IMG/VR virus record: IMGVR_UViG_3300025889_001195
Location: 1 to 20,432 of that record
Strand: one strand, 5' to 3'
Source of the DNA: a virus
Length of the DNA: 20,432 nucleotides
This document shows, one piece after another, positions 7,767 to 14,628 of the stretch; the first letter of the stretch is position 1; each line of letters begins with the position of its first letter. The notes below the pieces were generated by a model. That model was given only the letters and a program-made list of their open reading frames with translations, had not been told where the DNA came from and did not search any database. A program made the translations under genes and the position numbers.

Positions 7767-8600
7767 CTATTCAGTCGCTGAGATTTTGACAATACCATCG
7801 TCATCAATGGCAACCGCACCAGCGGAGAACATTGAAGAAACAAGGAATGACGTTTTCTCAGGAACGTAGTTGATTTCAGACTTTTGGTTCATGCCAATGC
7901 CCATACCGATTGCATCGCGATGGAACGCAAAGCAAGTGCGGGTTGATGGGAGAGGCAAGCCACCTTCATCACGATCACCTAGTGTGATGAATTTAAAGCC
8001 GAGGAAGGTGTCGATCTCACCTGTTGAGAGAGCCTTCACAGTAGCAAAGTCGCTGCTGGTCAGTTCTGTCTCATCAAGCAATGCTGACAAGCCGTTTGCG
8101 TGGATGATCATGCAGCGACCTTCGGCTGGCACGTTCTTCACATCCAGAGCCTTTTTAGCTGCAAGCAGCTTTGCAAGGTTCATGTTTGTGCCTGCGCCAC
8201 CAACAGATGTTGCAACGGTTGACGGTGAGGAAGCTGCATTGAGCGCGTCAATAACAAGCTGATCCATACGGCGACCGATAGCTGCGCCAACTACCTGCAC
8301 CAATTCACGGCGCTCGTCAAAGTTGACTTTTTGCTGGTTAAAAATGTCTGAATACTCAGCAGCAATGTAATCTGACATTGTTGCTGTGACTTGTGAATAA
8401 GTCACGTTCAGAGGTGTAACGTCAGTTTGCGGTACGCGAACTGTTGCGGTGCCTTTTCCGATCTTCGGAAATTTCACCTGATTGCCTTCGACACTTGTTC
8501 TCTCGCGGGTTACGCCAGCCAAAGCACGTGATGCTTGATAGGCTTGCTTAACTTCCGCGTCAAAAAGCTGAACGAACGCATTGGAAATGCCTACGGCCAT
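7767..8600 (-). CDS. Major capsid protein
   Basis: A 277-aa protein expected to have the HK97 fold. Features include an N-terminal helix (LFDAEVKQAYQASRALAGVT), a beta segment (VKFPKIGKGTATVRVPQTDV), a spine-like helix with EYSDIFNQQKVNFDERREL and GAAIGRRMDQLVIDAL, and the C-terminal part FLGFKFITLGDRDEGG to RTCFAFHRDAIGMGIGM. RTCFAFHRDAIGMGIG is the usual kind of ending of phage capsid proteins of this size. Its place after the scaffold gene, and its own promoter and strong SD region (AAAGGAATAGGAAAATG), fit the most abundant virion protein. At 277 aa it is smaller than T7 gp10 and closer to the short capsid proteins of marine and BPP-1-like podoviruses. Confidence 0.92.
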   Translation of the reverse strand: MAVGISNAFVQLFDAEVKQAYQASRALAGVTRERTSVEGNQVKFPKIGKGTATVRVPQTDVTPLNVTYSQVTATMSDYIAAEYSDIFNQQKVNFDERRELVQVVGAAIGRRMDQLVIDALNAASSPSTVATSVGGAGTNMNLAKLLAAKKALDVKNVPAEGRCMIIHANGLSALLDETELTSSDFATVKALSTGEIDTFLGFKFITLGDRDEGGLPLPSTRTCFAFHRDAIGMGIGMNQKSEINYVPEKTSFLVSSMFSAGAVAIDDDGIVKISATE

Positions 8601-8666
8601 TTTCCTATTCCTTTCGTTTCAAAATAAAACACGATTAGCGCCTAGCAGGTATCCTTTCGGGCTGCG

Positions 8667-8695
8667 GCTTGGGCATACACGCTACGCCCCCAAGC
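8667..8695 (-). other. Stem-loop in capsid mRNA leader
   Basis: The minus-strand transcript contains GCTTGGG and CCCAAGC, a perfect 7-bp inverted repeat around a 15-nt loop, with an alternative inner pairing GGGC/GCCC. It lies in the roughly 125-nt untranslated leader between the predicted promoter and the capsid ATG. It has no U-tract, so it is not a terminator. A role in mRNA stability or translation control is inference. Confidence 0.55.
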
Positions 8696-8697
8696 GT

Positions 8698-8729
8698 TTG
8701 CGACAGGTCGAAAGCCGATTGTCTGTCAA
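8698..8729 (-). other. Possible 5'-end hairpin of capsid mRNA
   Basis: GACAG and CTGTC (8723-8727 with 8702-8706) form a 5-bp stem that could be lengthened around a small bulge by TTG/CAA. It would lie at the very 5' end of a transcript starting near 8728. A 5'-terminal hairpin would protect an abundant phage mRNA from decay. The stem is short and the interpretation tentative. Confidence 0.35.
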
Positions 8730-8734
8730 TAGGG

Positions 8735-8763
8735 ATTATATGTAAAAAAGAAGGAACTGTAAA
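8735..8763 (-). promoter_or_regulatory. Sigma-70-type promoter for the capsid gene
   Basis: Read on the minus strand, TTTACA (8763-8758, five of six consensus -35 bases) is followed after exactly 17 bp by a perfect TATAAT -10 box (8740-8735). The predicted start is near 8728, leaving a roughly 125-nt leader before the capsid ATG at 8600. The -35 box lies within the loop and right arm of the scaffold terminator hairpin, so terminator and promoter are physically interleaved. This is one of few non-coding gaps in the window, as expected for a separately boosted capsid transcript. Confidence 0.7.
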
Positions 8764-8770
8764 CAGTTCC
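8744..8770 (-). terminator. Intrinsic terminator after scaffold gene
   Basis: On the minus strand a 7-bp stem GGAACTG/CAGTTCC (8770-8764 with 8759-8753) with a TTTA loop is followed directly by TTCTTTTTT (8752-8744). It starts ten bases after the scaffold stop codon. This is a textbook rho-independent terminator that should end transcription of the packaging/portal/scaffold cluster, at least partly, just where a new promoter restarts it for the capsid. Confidence 0.82.
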
Positions 8771-8780
8771 CTCTTGACCT

Positions 8781-9557
8781 TTATGTTGGCGAGTATTCGT
8801 CACTGCCAAAAGCCTGCTCAAACATTTTTTCAACCTTTATTCTGTAGCTTGGATCTGTTTGATATTCTGGCTTTCCGACCATTGCCATCAGCTCTTCTTT
8901 TGATGGCGCACCAGCCATAGGCGCAACGTCTACTGGGATGGCCTTGTCGCCGTAATAGCTGCGAACCTTTTGCAAAGCTCTCATGCCCTCGGCTGTGCCA
9001 CCCATAATTTTGAACTCTTCAAAGTCAGTCTCAGACCAAACGCCCTTGCGAACTAGGCTCGATGCCCAGTCAGACATTGACTTAATGATTGCGTCAGCAT
9101 TGTTGCCCAGTTTTTCGTATTCTTCTTTGTAAGATATCTCTGCTGCTTCGGCTTCATCACCGGCCATAGAAATAAACTTACCGGCAAGCTCTTCAAACGC
9201 CGACTGGCTGATGCCGTTTTCTTTAGCCCAGTCCTTGTATGTGCTAAAAAGCTCGTCATCTTCTGGGATACCGGCCTCAGAGAACACGCTTGCATCGTAC
9301 TCTTCTGGTGCTTTGTGCTTTCCTTGGCTAAACTTTTTCTGCAACTCAGAGTAAGCCTTCGCCAAATCTTCGCCGGTATTAAACTTTTCGGGCAACCACT
9401 CAGGCTTTCCTTCTTCAGTTGCCGCCTCTGACGCTACTGCATCACTAGATACAGTCTCGCTGTCAGGCTTAACGTGTGAGATTGTTTCTTCTGCTTGCTG
9501 CTGGTTATCGTCACTCTCAATTTGAGCATCGGCCAACAGGCCATCAGTTTCATTCAT
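8781..9557 (-). CDS. Capsid assembly scaffolding protein
   Basis: A 258-aa, strongly acidic, mainly helical protein just upstream of the major capsid gene. A disordered Gln/Glu/Ser/Asp-rich N-terminus (1-50) is followed by PEWLPEKFNTGEDLAKAYSE at about 53-72, a motif shared by many podovirus scaffolds. Next come PEEYDASVF and a long series of charged helices, including YKDWAKENGISQSAFEELAG. The C-terminus has AMVGKPEYQTDPSYRIKVEK, then a short amphipathic end. Scaffolds bind coat protein through the C-terminus and leave the head during maturation. The ATG overlaps the preceding stop as ATGA. The stop is followed by the intrinsic terminator. Confidence 0.9.
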   Translation of the reverse strand: MNETDGLLADAQIESDDNQQQAEETISHVKPDSETVSSDAVASEAATEEGKPEWLPEKFNTGEDLAKAYSELQKKFSQGKHKAPEEYDASVFSEAGIPEDDELFSTYKDWAKENGISQSAFEELAGKFISMAGDEAEAAEISYKEEYEKLGNNADAIIKSMSDWASSLVRKGVWSETDFEEFKIMGGTAEGMRALQKVRSYYGDKAIPVDVAPMAGAPSKEELMAMVGKPEYQTDPSYRIKVEKMFEQAFGSDEYSPT

Positions 9558-9823
9558 AGTGATCTCGCTCTTTTCATGCGCCGCTCAATTTCCCTGACCA
9601 GACTGTTCTGGCCTTCGCGAGCATAGCCGTGGCTGGCTTCTTCGCCCGGATACCACGTTGGCTGCTCTATCGTCAGTGCGCGTAGATGAGTGAGCAGCTT
9701 TGCCCCATCGTCACTGGCGAATACGCGCAAATAAAGACGATCAATGTCGTCCTTATCAACTTGCTGTTTTTCTGCAATCTTTGGATCTACAGAACGTAGA
9801 CCATCCCAACCATCTGGGTTCAT
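9554..9823 (-). CDS. Bbp19-like small phage protein
   Basis: An 89-aa protein between portal and scaffold. The core LRVFASDDGAKLLTHLRAL, then a Trp/Pro segment (QPTWYPGEEASHGY), then REGQNSLVREIERRM, resembles the small domain named after BPP-1 Bbp19, found at this position in many podoviruses. Its function is not established as far as I know; a head-assembly or portal-associated role is inference. It starts two bases after the portal stop (TAAGAATG) and its TGA overlaps the scaffold ATG (ATGA). Confidence 0.8.
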   Translation of the reverse strand: MNPDGWDGLRSVDPKIAEKQQVDKDDIDRLYLRVFASDDGAKLLTHLRALTIEQPTWYPGEEASHGYAREGQNSLVREIERRMKRARSL

Positions 9824-9825
9824 TC

Positions 9826-11388
9826 TTATGCCCCTTCTGGCGGTGCCTCACCTTGTGGCATTTCACCGCTCTCTGCTTGCGCCGCCATTTGGGCGGCTTC
9901 CATTGCCTGCTGCATCATCATCTCGCGTTCTTCTGGAGATGTGCGCAACTCAGCTGGGATGCCCAGCTTGTCAGCAACATAATCTGCAATGCTGCCTGTC
10001 TTGACAGCCATTTGGCCTTCTGGGCCAAGGGCTGACGACATTTGCACCCACTGCATAATCTTTTCGATGTCGCCCATATTTTGCGCTTGCGCAATTGGGC
10101 TAACAGGTGTGACCTTGACTTCAAGGCCATTGACGCGCAGTGGCATCTCAATTAAGCCGCGCTCATCCATCACATACAAGATACGCGCAATCATTGGCAC
10201 CATAGTCTCGGTAATCAAACGACCAAAAGCGGAGCCAAGGTTCTGCGCCAGTTCTTTCATGCGTTCTGCAATCTCTGTCGCAGACCTTGCGCTCATGTTG
10301 TCAGGCGGCAATGTGTCATCGAGCAAGATCTTCTTGACGTTCATACGCAGGTCATTGATGACAATCTGCGACACGTTAAAGTCGCCGGATCGTGGCATCT
10401 GACGCAAGCTCTCACCCTGCGGGCCACCGTTACGCGCCACCGGGATAATAGCACCCGGCGCAATGCGGATTGCCTGCGGGTTTAGAACGCCGTCATCAGC
10501 GGCAGTGTAAACACCGGCAATAGACAAGCTGGCATTTTTAAGCAGCAACTCTAGCGTCTTGTTTAGCGTTTTAATGTCTGGGATTGCAGTAACCAACGGC
10601 CCACGACCATAGACCTCACCGGCTACTTTCATATAACGCGCCACGATCCAAGGGCTGGATTTCATGTAACGCTTCAATAACTCAGCTTTGCCTTCCGGCC
10701 AAATGACGTGATAGCAGAACTCGCCCATCTCAGGCTCATACAAAGTCGCCTCGATAAGCTCGATCTCTTCGGTTGGCTTCTCGTCAATCATGCGCTGCAT
10801 ACGCTCTGGGATCTCGGCATCTTGCCAATGCTGGCTGATGGCTTCGCCCTTCATACGCATACGCCGGTAAACATTATCAACCCTGCCGTGCGCACCCTCT
10901 TCAATAGCAACCAGATATTGCGGCACGGCGGTAAAGCGGATTGGGTTTAGCTCATCGCCGGGCTGGATCAACATACAAGCCGTGCCAACTGCCAGATCTA
11001 GCAAGAACTCGCCCATAGCCAAATCAAAGTTAGATTGGCGAAGCACACTAAACATTGTGTCGCTGTACATATCCAGCGCCATTTGCGCTTCAATCTTACG
11101 CTCTTCTGGGATTTCTGGCCCCGGCTCTAAGCGGCACCACGGCGCATAAGGCGGGAATAACCCAGACTGGATGCGGTTGGCAAACCGCTGTGTCGCATTA
11201 ATAGCCGTGCTATCGAACACGCGAGCCATTTTGTTTTGCCCCGGAGAGCCACCGCCCTCGTAATAGCCATCGTACAGATTGCGCTGCGGCAAACCGAATT
11301 CATAACAATCTTCGTAAATCTGCCGCCAATTGTCTTTGCGGCGCTGCGCAATATCGTGACGCTTTAGGATTTCCTCAACACTACGCAC
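9826..11388 (-). CDS. Portal (head-tail connector) protein
   Basis: A 520-aa protein of the T7-type head-tail connector family. It forms the dodecameric DNA gate at one capsid vertex and docks the terminase. Characteristic segments are the N-terminal RRKDNWRQIYEDCYEFGLPQ, VFDSTAINATQRFANRIQSG followed by LFPP, SNFDLAMGEFLLDLAVGTAC, YMKVAGEVYGRGPLVTAIPD, and the C-terminal NMSARSATEIAERMKELAQN. The tail is Met/Gln/Ala/Glu-rich and low-complexity (last about 40 residues). The start is a GTG at 11388, preceded by AAAAGGA nine bases upstream and overlapping the previous stop by eight bases (GTGCGTAG). No in-frame ATG lies near that position. Confidence 0.95.
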   Translation of the reverse strand: MRSVEEILKRHDIAQRRKDNWRQIYEDCYEFGLPQRNLYDGYYEGGGSPGQNKMARVFDSTAINATQRFANRIQSGLFPPYAPWCRLEPGPEIPEERKIEAQMALDMYSDTMFSVLRQSNFDLAMGEFLLDLAVGTACMLIQPGDELNPIRFTAVPQYLVAIEEGAHGRVDNVYRRMRMKGEAISQHWQDAEIPERMQRMIDEKPTEEIELIEATLYEPEMGEFCYHVIWPEGKAELLKRYMKSSPWIVARYMKVAGEVYGRGPLVTAIPDIKTLNKTLELLLKNASLSIAGVYTAADDGVLNPQAIRIAPGAIIPVARNGGPQGESLRQMPRSGDFNVSQIVINDLRMNVKKILLDDTLPPDNMSARSATEIAERMKELAQNLGSAFGRLITETMVPMIARILYVMDERGLIEMPLRVNGLEVKVTPVSPIAQAQNMGDIEKIMQWVQMSSALGPEGQMAVKTGSIADYVADKLGIPAELRTSPEEREMMMQQAMEAAQMAAQAESGEMPQGEAPPEGA

Positions 11389-11680
11389 TGGCTTTATTCC
11401 TTTTACTTATGGCTGCCGCTTTTTTCTTGGCGTCTGCCTTGGAGCTTGCGCCCCAAGCGCGAAGCGACAAGAGCAGGCGCGTTGGTTCGCCGTTTTTATA
11501 TTCTGGCCCCGGCATACCACCCATCCTTGCTAAGAAAGATGCGCGGCGCGGATTGTCACCAGACTTAACTGGGCGCTTTAGGTTCATGCCCTGCGCTTTG
11601 GCAGAACGGCGACCGGCCTCATTTAGACCGCCCTCTGGATTCTTACCCGCCTTGCGTGTCCAAGCCGGTGATCTAGCCAC
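11381..11680 (-). CDS. Small basic DUF6321-like protein
   Basis: A 99-aa, highly basic protein. The sequence AWTRKAGKNPEGGLNEAGRR at the N-terminus, then GDNPRRASFLARMGGMPGPE and LLLSLRAWGASSKADAKKKA, is a pattern I recall from a widespread phage family catalogued as DUF6321, usually near terminase and portal genes. The DUF number is from memory. The function is unknown; the charge suggests nucleic-acid binding. The start is GTG 11680: an in-frame TGA lies just upstream, so no ATG is possible, and GAGGG stands seven to eight bases before it. The start overlaps the end of the 53-aa gene and the stop overlaps the portal start. Confidence 0.85.
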   Translation of the reverse strand: MARSPAWTRKAGKNPEGGLNEAGRRSAKAQGMNLKRPVKSGDNPRRASFLARMGGMPGPEYKNGEPTRLLLSLRAWGASSKADAKKKAAAISKRNKASA

Positions 11681-11834
11681 GCGCCGCCCTCATGTTATCG
11701 ACAAGGTTAGGATATGGACGACCAGCCTTTGCTGCCGCCCGCATAGCTTTGCGCTTTTGCGCTGTGGTCAAACCCTTTGGCTTGCCCAAACCCTTTGGGC
11801 GTTTCTTATCCCAAACCTCTTTTTTCTTTTCCAT
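11673..11834 (-). CDS. 53-aa basic small protein
   Basis: A short frame from ATG 11834 to TAG 11675-11673. The protein begins MEKKKEVWDKKRPKGLGKPK, continues GLTTAQKRKAMRAAAKAGRP and ends YPNLVDNMRAARG. Lys and Arg dominate. The KRPKxLGxPKxLT and AGRPYPNLVDNM patterns are ones I associate with small proteins in podovirus packaging clusters, so this is very probably a real gene and not chance. Its ATG sits inside the TAA of an 11-codon micro-ORF (TAATG) and it has no good SD of its own, which points to translational coupling. The charge suggests DNA or RNA binding; the function is unknown. Confidence 0.8.
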   Translation of the reverse strand: MEKKKEVWDKKRPKGLGKPKGLTTAQKRKAMRAAAKAGRPYPNLVDNMRAARG

Positions 11835-11869
11835 TACTTACCGTAACCCTTACCTTTTTTCTTCGGCAT
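11834..11869 (-). CDS. 11-codon micro-ORF, possible leader/coupling peptide
   Basis: ATG 11869 to TAA 11836-11834 encodes MPKKKGKGYGK. Despite its size it has one of the best ribosome sites of the region: AGGAG eight bases before the ATG, embedded in the end of the preceding gene (TTAGGAGCGTAG). Its TAA overlaps the ATG of the 53-aa gene (TAATG). It could be a real peptide or a device that loads ribosomes onto the next gene. Short Lys/Gly-rich peptides of this style do occur in phage packaging clusters, but I cannot confirm conservation. Confidence 0.55.
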   Translation of the reverse strand: MPKKKGKGYGK

Positions 11870-11871
11870 AA

Positions 11872-12165
11872 CTACGCTCCTAATGTTGTTTTGGTTTCTT
11901 CTTCTTGACCACCGCCGCCTAGACTACCAGCCATCATCAGCCCACGGCGACTCGCTCTGCGGACACGCCTACGCGCAGCATCGGCTCGTTCTTTCATAGT
12001 CGCAGCAGACTTTGCTTTATCTGTTGGATCACGACCAGCCTCTAGCTCTGCGCCAGCTTTGACCATAACTTGAGCAAATTTATTTTCTTTAGATGATAAC
12101 GTCTTTTCTGCTAAGGCGCCTGATGATTTGGCAATCTTCGTCATCATTTTTCCCGCTGAACCCAT
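11872..12165 (-). CDS. Arg-rich hypothetical protein, paralogue-like to the next upstream gene
   Basis: A 97-aa basic protein. The N-terminus is helical and Lys-rich (MMTKIAKSSGALAEKTLSSK). The C-terminal third has AARRRVRRASRRGLMMAG, a Gly run and the ending ETKTTLGA. That region aligns with the C-terminus of the 73-aa neighbour (AARRRARQRGGG…ETTLG). Start ATG 12165 has TAGGA seven bases upstream; the stop TAG overlaps the SD of the micro-ORF. Small proteins with an Arg-rich segment and a C-terminal xTxLG motif are common between terminase and portal genes in podoviruses, with no assigned function that I know of. A virion-assembly or DNA-contact role is speculative. Confidence 0.75.
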   Translation of the reverse strand: MGSAGKMMTKIAKSSGALAEKTLSSKENKFAQVMVKAGAELEAGRDPTDKAKSAATMKERADAARRRVRRASRRGLMMAGSLGGGGQEEETKTTLGA

Positions 12166-12169
12166 AATA

Positions 12170-12391
12170 CTATCCTAAAGTTGTTTCATCATCGGCTGTG
12201 CCGCCGCGAATACTTGCCATCAACATGCGACCGCCGCCACGCTGTCTAGCCCTGCGCCGAGCAGCTATTTGCCGGGCTTGGCTTTCTTCTTGAGCTTCGA
12301 GGCGCTCTTCTTGACGCTTTTGCGCAGCAGTCACCTCTGGGGCAACCTCTTCTGGCGCTGGCATCTTTGGAGTTTTAAAAAGACCACTCAT
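12170..12391 (-). CDS. Arg-rich small protein of the packaging cluster
   Basis: A 73-aa protein: MSGLFKTPKMPAPEEVAPEV, a charged Glu/Gln/Arg helix (about 20-45), then AARRRARQRGGGRMLMASIR and GGTADDETTLG. The N-terminal GLF-(x)-PxMPAPEE and Arg-rich C-terminus are typical of short proteins near podovirus portal genes. I chose ATG 12391, which shares a base with the previous TGA (TGATG) and has AAGGA seven bases upstream; a TTG three bases earlier is less likely. The downstream gene repeats its C-terminal motif, suggesting duplication. The function is unknown. Confidence 0.75.
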   Translation of the reverse strand: MSGLFKTPKMPAPEEVAPEVTAAQKRQEERLEAQEESQARQIAARRRARQRGGGRMLMASIRGGTADDETTLG

Positions 12392-12864
12392 CAATATATC
12401 CTTGCAAACATTGTGTAATCAAAACCGCCCGGCCCATATTTTCGCAGAACGCCCTCTGGCGTGAATTTTAACATCTTTGCCCACCGCATCGCAAGCTCGT
12501 TTTCCATATCAACCGTGATCTGTAATCTTTTTAAATTATGAATTGTAGAAATCTTATCAAAGTATCTAATAGCAGCCCTCGTCACTGTAACAGAAATATT
12601 AGGAAATTCTATAGATGTTATCATCCACGCCTCGGCTGTTCCCGGCCACATAATATTGCAGCCCAAGCAAGCCACAATTCTACCGCGCCACATTGCAGTC
12701 ACCGCATCACCCTCGGCTTGGAACGCCTTGAGCATATCCTGATAATTAGGAATATGCTCAAAAACCTTCTTGTCGTGTTCTCGCAAATCAGCCGCGTAGG
12801 GATGCGCCCAGTGAAACGGCACAATCTGGATCTGGCGGTTGTTTGTTATTTCCTTTTGCCACAT
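12391..12864 (-). CDS. GNAT-fold-like internal virion protein A homologue
   Basis: A 157-aa protein. The pattern VPFHWAHPYAADLREHDKKV, then EGDAVTAMWRGRIVACLGCN, then AWMITSIEFPNISVTVTRAA, then LQITVDMENELAMRWAKMLK and a closing KYGPGGFDYTMFARIY matches the podovirus family related to T7 gp13, which has a degenerate N-acetyltransferase-like fold. The usual acetyl-CoA-binding RxxGxG/A loop is not evident, so an enzymatic role is doubtful. In T7 gp13 is an assembly protein. Here it lies next to the terminase, not beside the other internal virion genes. The ATG overlaps the terminase TAA by one base. Confidence 0.82.
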   Translation of the reverse strand: MWQKEITNNRQIQIVPFHWAHPYAADLREHDKKVFEHIPNYQDMLKAFQAEGDAVTAMWRGRIVACLGCNIMWPGTAEAWMITSIEFPNISVTVTRAAIRYFDKISTIHNLKRLQITVDMENELAMRWAKMLKFTPEGVLRKYGPGGFDYTMFARIY

Positions 12865-14420
12865 TAGAAAATACTAAAATCCATATTGGCTGTGGCCTGC
12901 TTAAACTGCTTGCTGAACTGGCTGTTGCGCGTAATGTTCCGCACCTCGCCAGCCCCAAGCATTAGATAGCCAAATGCGTCACCAACGTGCGAGTGCTGGT
13001 TTTTATTAGCCACATCGCGGAACCGTTCCTGCCCAGATCCGACAGCCATACGCTTGAAATGATACCCGCCAGCCAATGACTTACGCACCTTGGCGCAAGA
13101 ACGATTAACCAACAGACCGGGCTTGCCGTCAATCAACCTATTCATCGGCATAGCCCCAGCCTCACGCCGAACCATAAAATCGTTGGTGCTGGTCGGCCTA
13201 GCGTGAAGCCCCATCGTGCGCAAATGCTCAAACGCCGTGACCTCAAATATCTCGTCACGCTTGACGCCCGCCGGGTCACCCCAGATCAACACGTCCGACT
13301 TTGGAAAGTGCTGCTGTATGTCAGCCAGCAAGTGATGGCAAAACCGCTCCAGCCCCATATCAAAGGCAACTAGCTCATGCACAACGTGCCACCGCCCATT
13401 CTGCATCTTCTGCCCAAAGACAGCCGCAGGGGTCAAACCAAAGTCAAGCCCGATATGCACCGGCCAACCTTCCTCGATATGCACGTCAGCCGACATCATA
13501 CTATCAACGAACTCGTGCCAGACCGGCTTGCCGTCCTGCACATAAACATACTTAGCCCCGGCATAGCATTGTATCCAGTCAATGGTCTTGCCCGCTAACT
13601 GCTGCTCGTAATAGCCGGGCGGCAAATTATTTACGTTCTCAGCCGCTGGGTTATTGATCCAGTATTTATCAGCAGAGAATATAGCGTCCTCGTGTTCTTT
13701 GGTTGCCTCAATAACGCCGCCGGGCTGCTTGTAAAACTTCCAAGGGTACTTTCCGCGAATAGGATTTTTCTCAGCCAACTGATGCCACCAGTGGTCACTA
13801 TCCATTGGGTTGGTACTCATCCACACGCCGCGCCAAGTGCAACCGCCATTCGCCCTAGTCGGAAAACGGCCGACACGCGACGTTAAACCGTCAACCACCG
13901 CTTTAGGCAACTCACGCGCCTCGTCAATAAAGCCGCCGGTCAATTCAAGCGACAACAGCTTTCGCACGTCACGCGGCTGATCCAACGCCAAGAAAATCAC
14001 CTCACAATCAAGCCCAGCCGCGCCATCACGCGGCGGCAGCTTGATGTGATGGGTGATCGGCGGCGACCAGCGCATCGGCCCCCAAACATTCTCAGGGAAT
14101 AACTCTTGCCACGTCTTGATCGTGGTCGTGCGCAGTTCCGGGTAGCTGTTTCGGATTACTGCAAATCTGGTATATCTGATCCCATCTATCGGCGATGGTT
14201 CCTGTTTCACAGCCCGCAACATCACTTCCGCTAACGAACCGAATGTCTTGCCAGACCCCACTGGCCCCATCAATCCACGCACGAAGCTGTCGTCTTGCAA
14301 AAATTCCCATACGGTCGGACTTTCCGAAAAATCTAAATTCAACCCCGCCAAAGCCTCAGTGGTTGGCTGCTTCCTGCGCCGGGGTGATCTGTCTGTTGCT
14401 GCTCTAGCTCGCGCCATCAT
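12864..14420 (-). CDS. terL: Terminase large subunit
   Basis: The motor that cuts concatemers and pumps DNA into the head. From ATG 14420 it is 518 aa, with an N-terminal ATPase and a C-terminal RNase H-like nuclease. Visible motifs: Walker A GPVGSGKT at 52-59; Walker B ELTGGFIDEA ending at 168, with catalytic D166/E167; the motor-coupling MSTNP at 201-205; nuclease aspartates D326 (GLDFG), D382 (IWGDPAG) and D481 (HVGDAFGY). The upstream ATG at 14468 is in frame but lacks an SD. Start 14420 (ATGATG) has AGAGG just before it and makes a short overlap with the previous gene. All catalytic residues are present, so the gene looks active. Confidence 0.96.
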   Translation of the reverse strand: MMARARAATDRSPRRRKQPTTEALAGLNLDFSESPTVWEFLQDDSFVRGLMGPVGSGKTFGSLAEVMLRAVKQEPSPIDGIRYTRFAVIRNSYPELRTTTIKTWQELFPENVWGPMRWSPPITHHIKLPPRDGAAGLDCEVIFLALDQPRDVRKLLSLELTGGFIDEARELPKAVVDGLTSRVGRFPTRANGGCTWRGVWMSTNPMDSDHWWHQLAEKNPIRGKYPWKFYKQPGGVIEATKEHEDAIFSADKYWINNPAAENVNNLPPGYYEQQLAGKTIDWIQCYAGAKYVYVQDGKPVWHEFVDSMMSADVHIEEGWPVHIGLDFGLTPAAVFGQKMQNGRWHVVHELVAFDMGLERFCHHLLADIQQHFPKSDVLIWGDPAGVKRDEIFEVTAFEHLRTMGLHARPTSTNDFMVRREAGAMPMNRLIDGKPGLLVNRSCAKVRKSLAGGYHFKRMAVGSGQERFRDVANKNQHSHVGDAFGYLMLGAGEVRNITRNSQFSKQFKQATANMDFSIF

Positions 14421-14628
14421 AATCCTCTGGGTCAAAAATAATAGTGGTTTCTCCGCAATACTCATCACTAGTCAACTCAAGCATAGGCCCGCTGCACACC
14501 GTGCAAACAATAGCCTCACCGCCATCATATACCCGACCCCTAGTCAACTGATTACAATACCCACATAAAATATCGTGCTTAAAAAACCTGACGCTAATAT
14601 AGTCCTTCATGTCGATAACTTTACCCAT
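14404..14628 (-). CDS. Small zinc-ribbon protein between the terminase genes
   Basis: A 74-aa protein with C22-GY-C25 and C42-TV-C45, two CxxC knuckles about 16 residues apart that should bind one zinc ion, followed by an acidic tail (FDPEDYDGAS). I start it at ATG 14628, which overlaps the small terminase TAA (ATGGGTAA); ATGs at 14637 and 14610 are alternatives. No membrane segment. The function is unknown. Its place between small and large terminase suggests a packaging or late-regulation role, but zinc-ribbon proteins are also scattered freely in phage genomes. Confidence 0.75.
   Translation of the reverse strand: MGKVIDMKDYISVRFFKHDILCGYCNQLTRGRVYDGGEAIVCTVCSGPMLELTSDEYCGETTIIFDPEDYDGAS

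Noticed and set aside
8601-8780. A tRNA or small ORF in the gap before the capsid gene
   Set aside because: I found no cloverleaf and no open frame with a ribosome site. Terminator, promoter and leader stems account for the gap.
11409-11846. A 145-codon open frame on the plus strand across three minus-strand genes
   Set aside because: It is antisense to the DUF6321-like and 53-aa genes, whose sequences carry recognisable patterns and good starts. The plus frame is a Leu/Arg/Pro-rich shadow without a domain.
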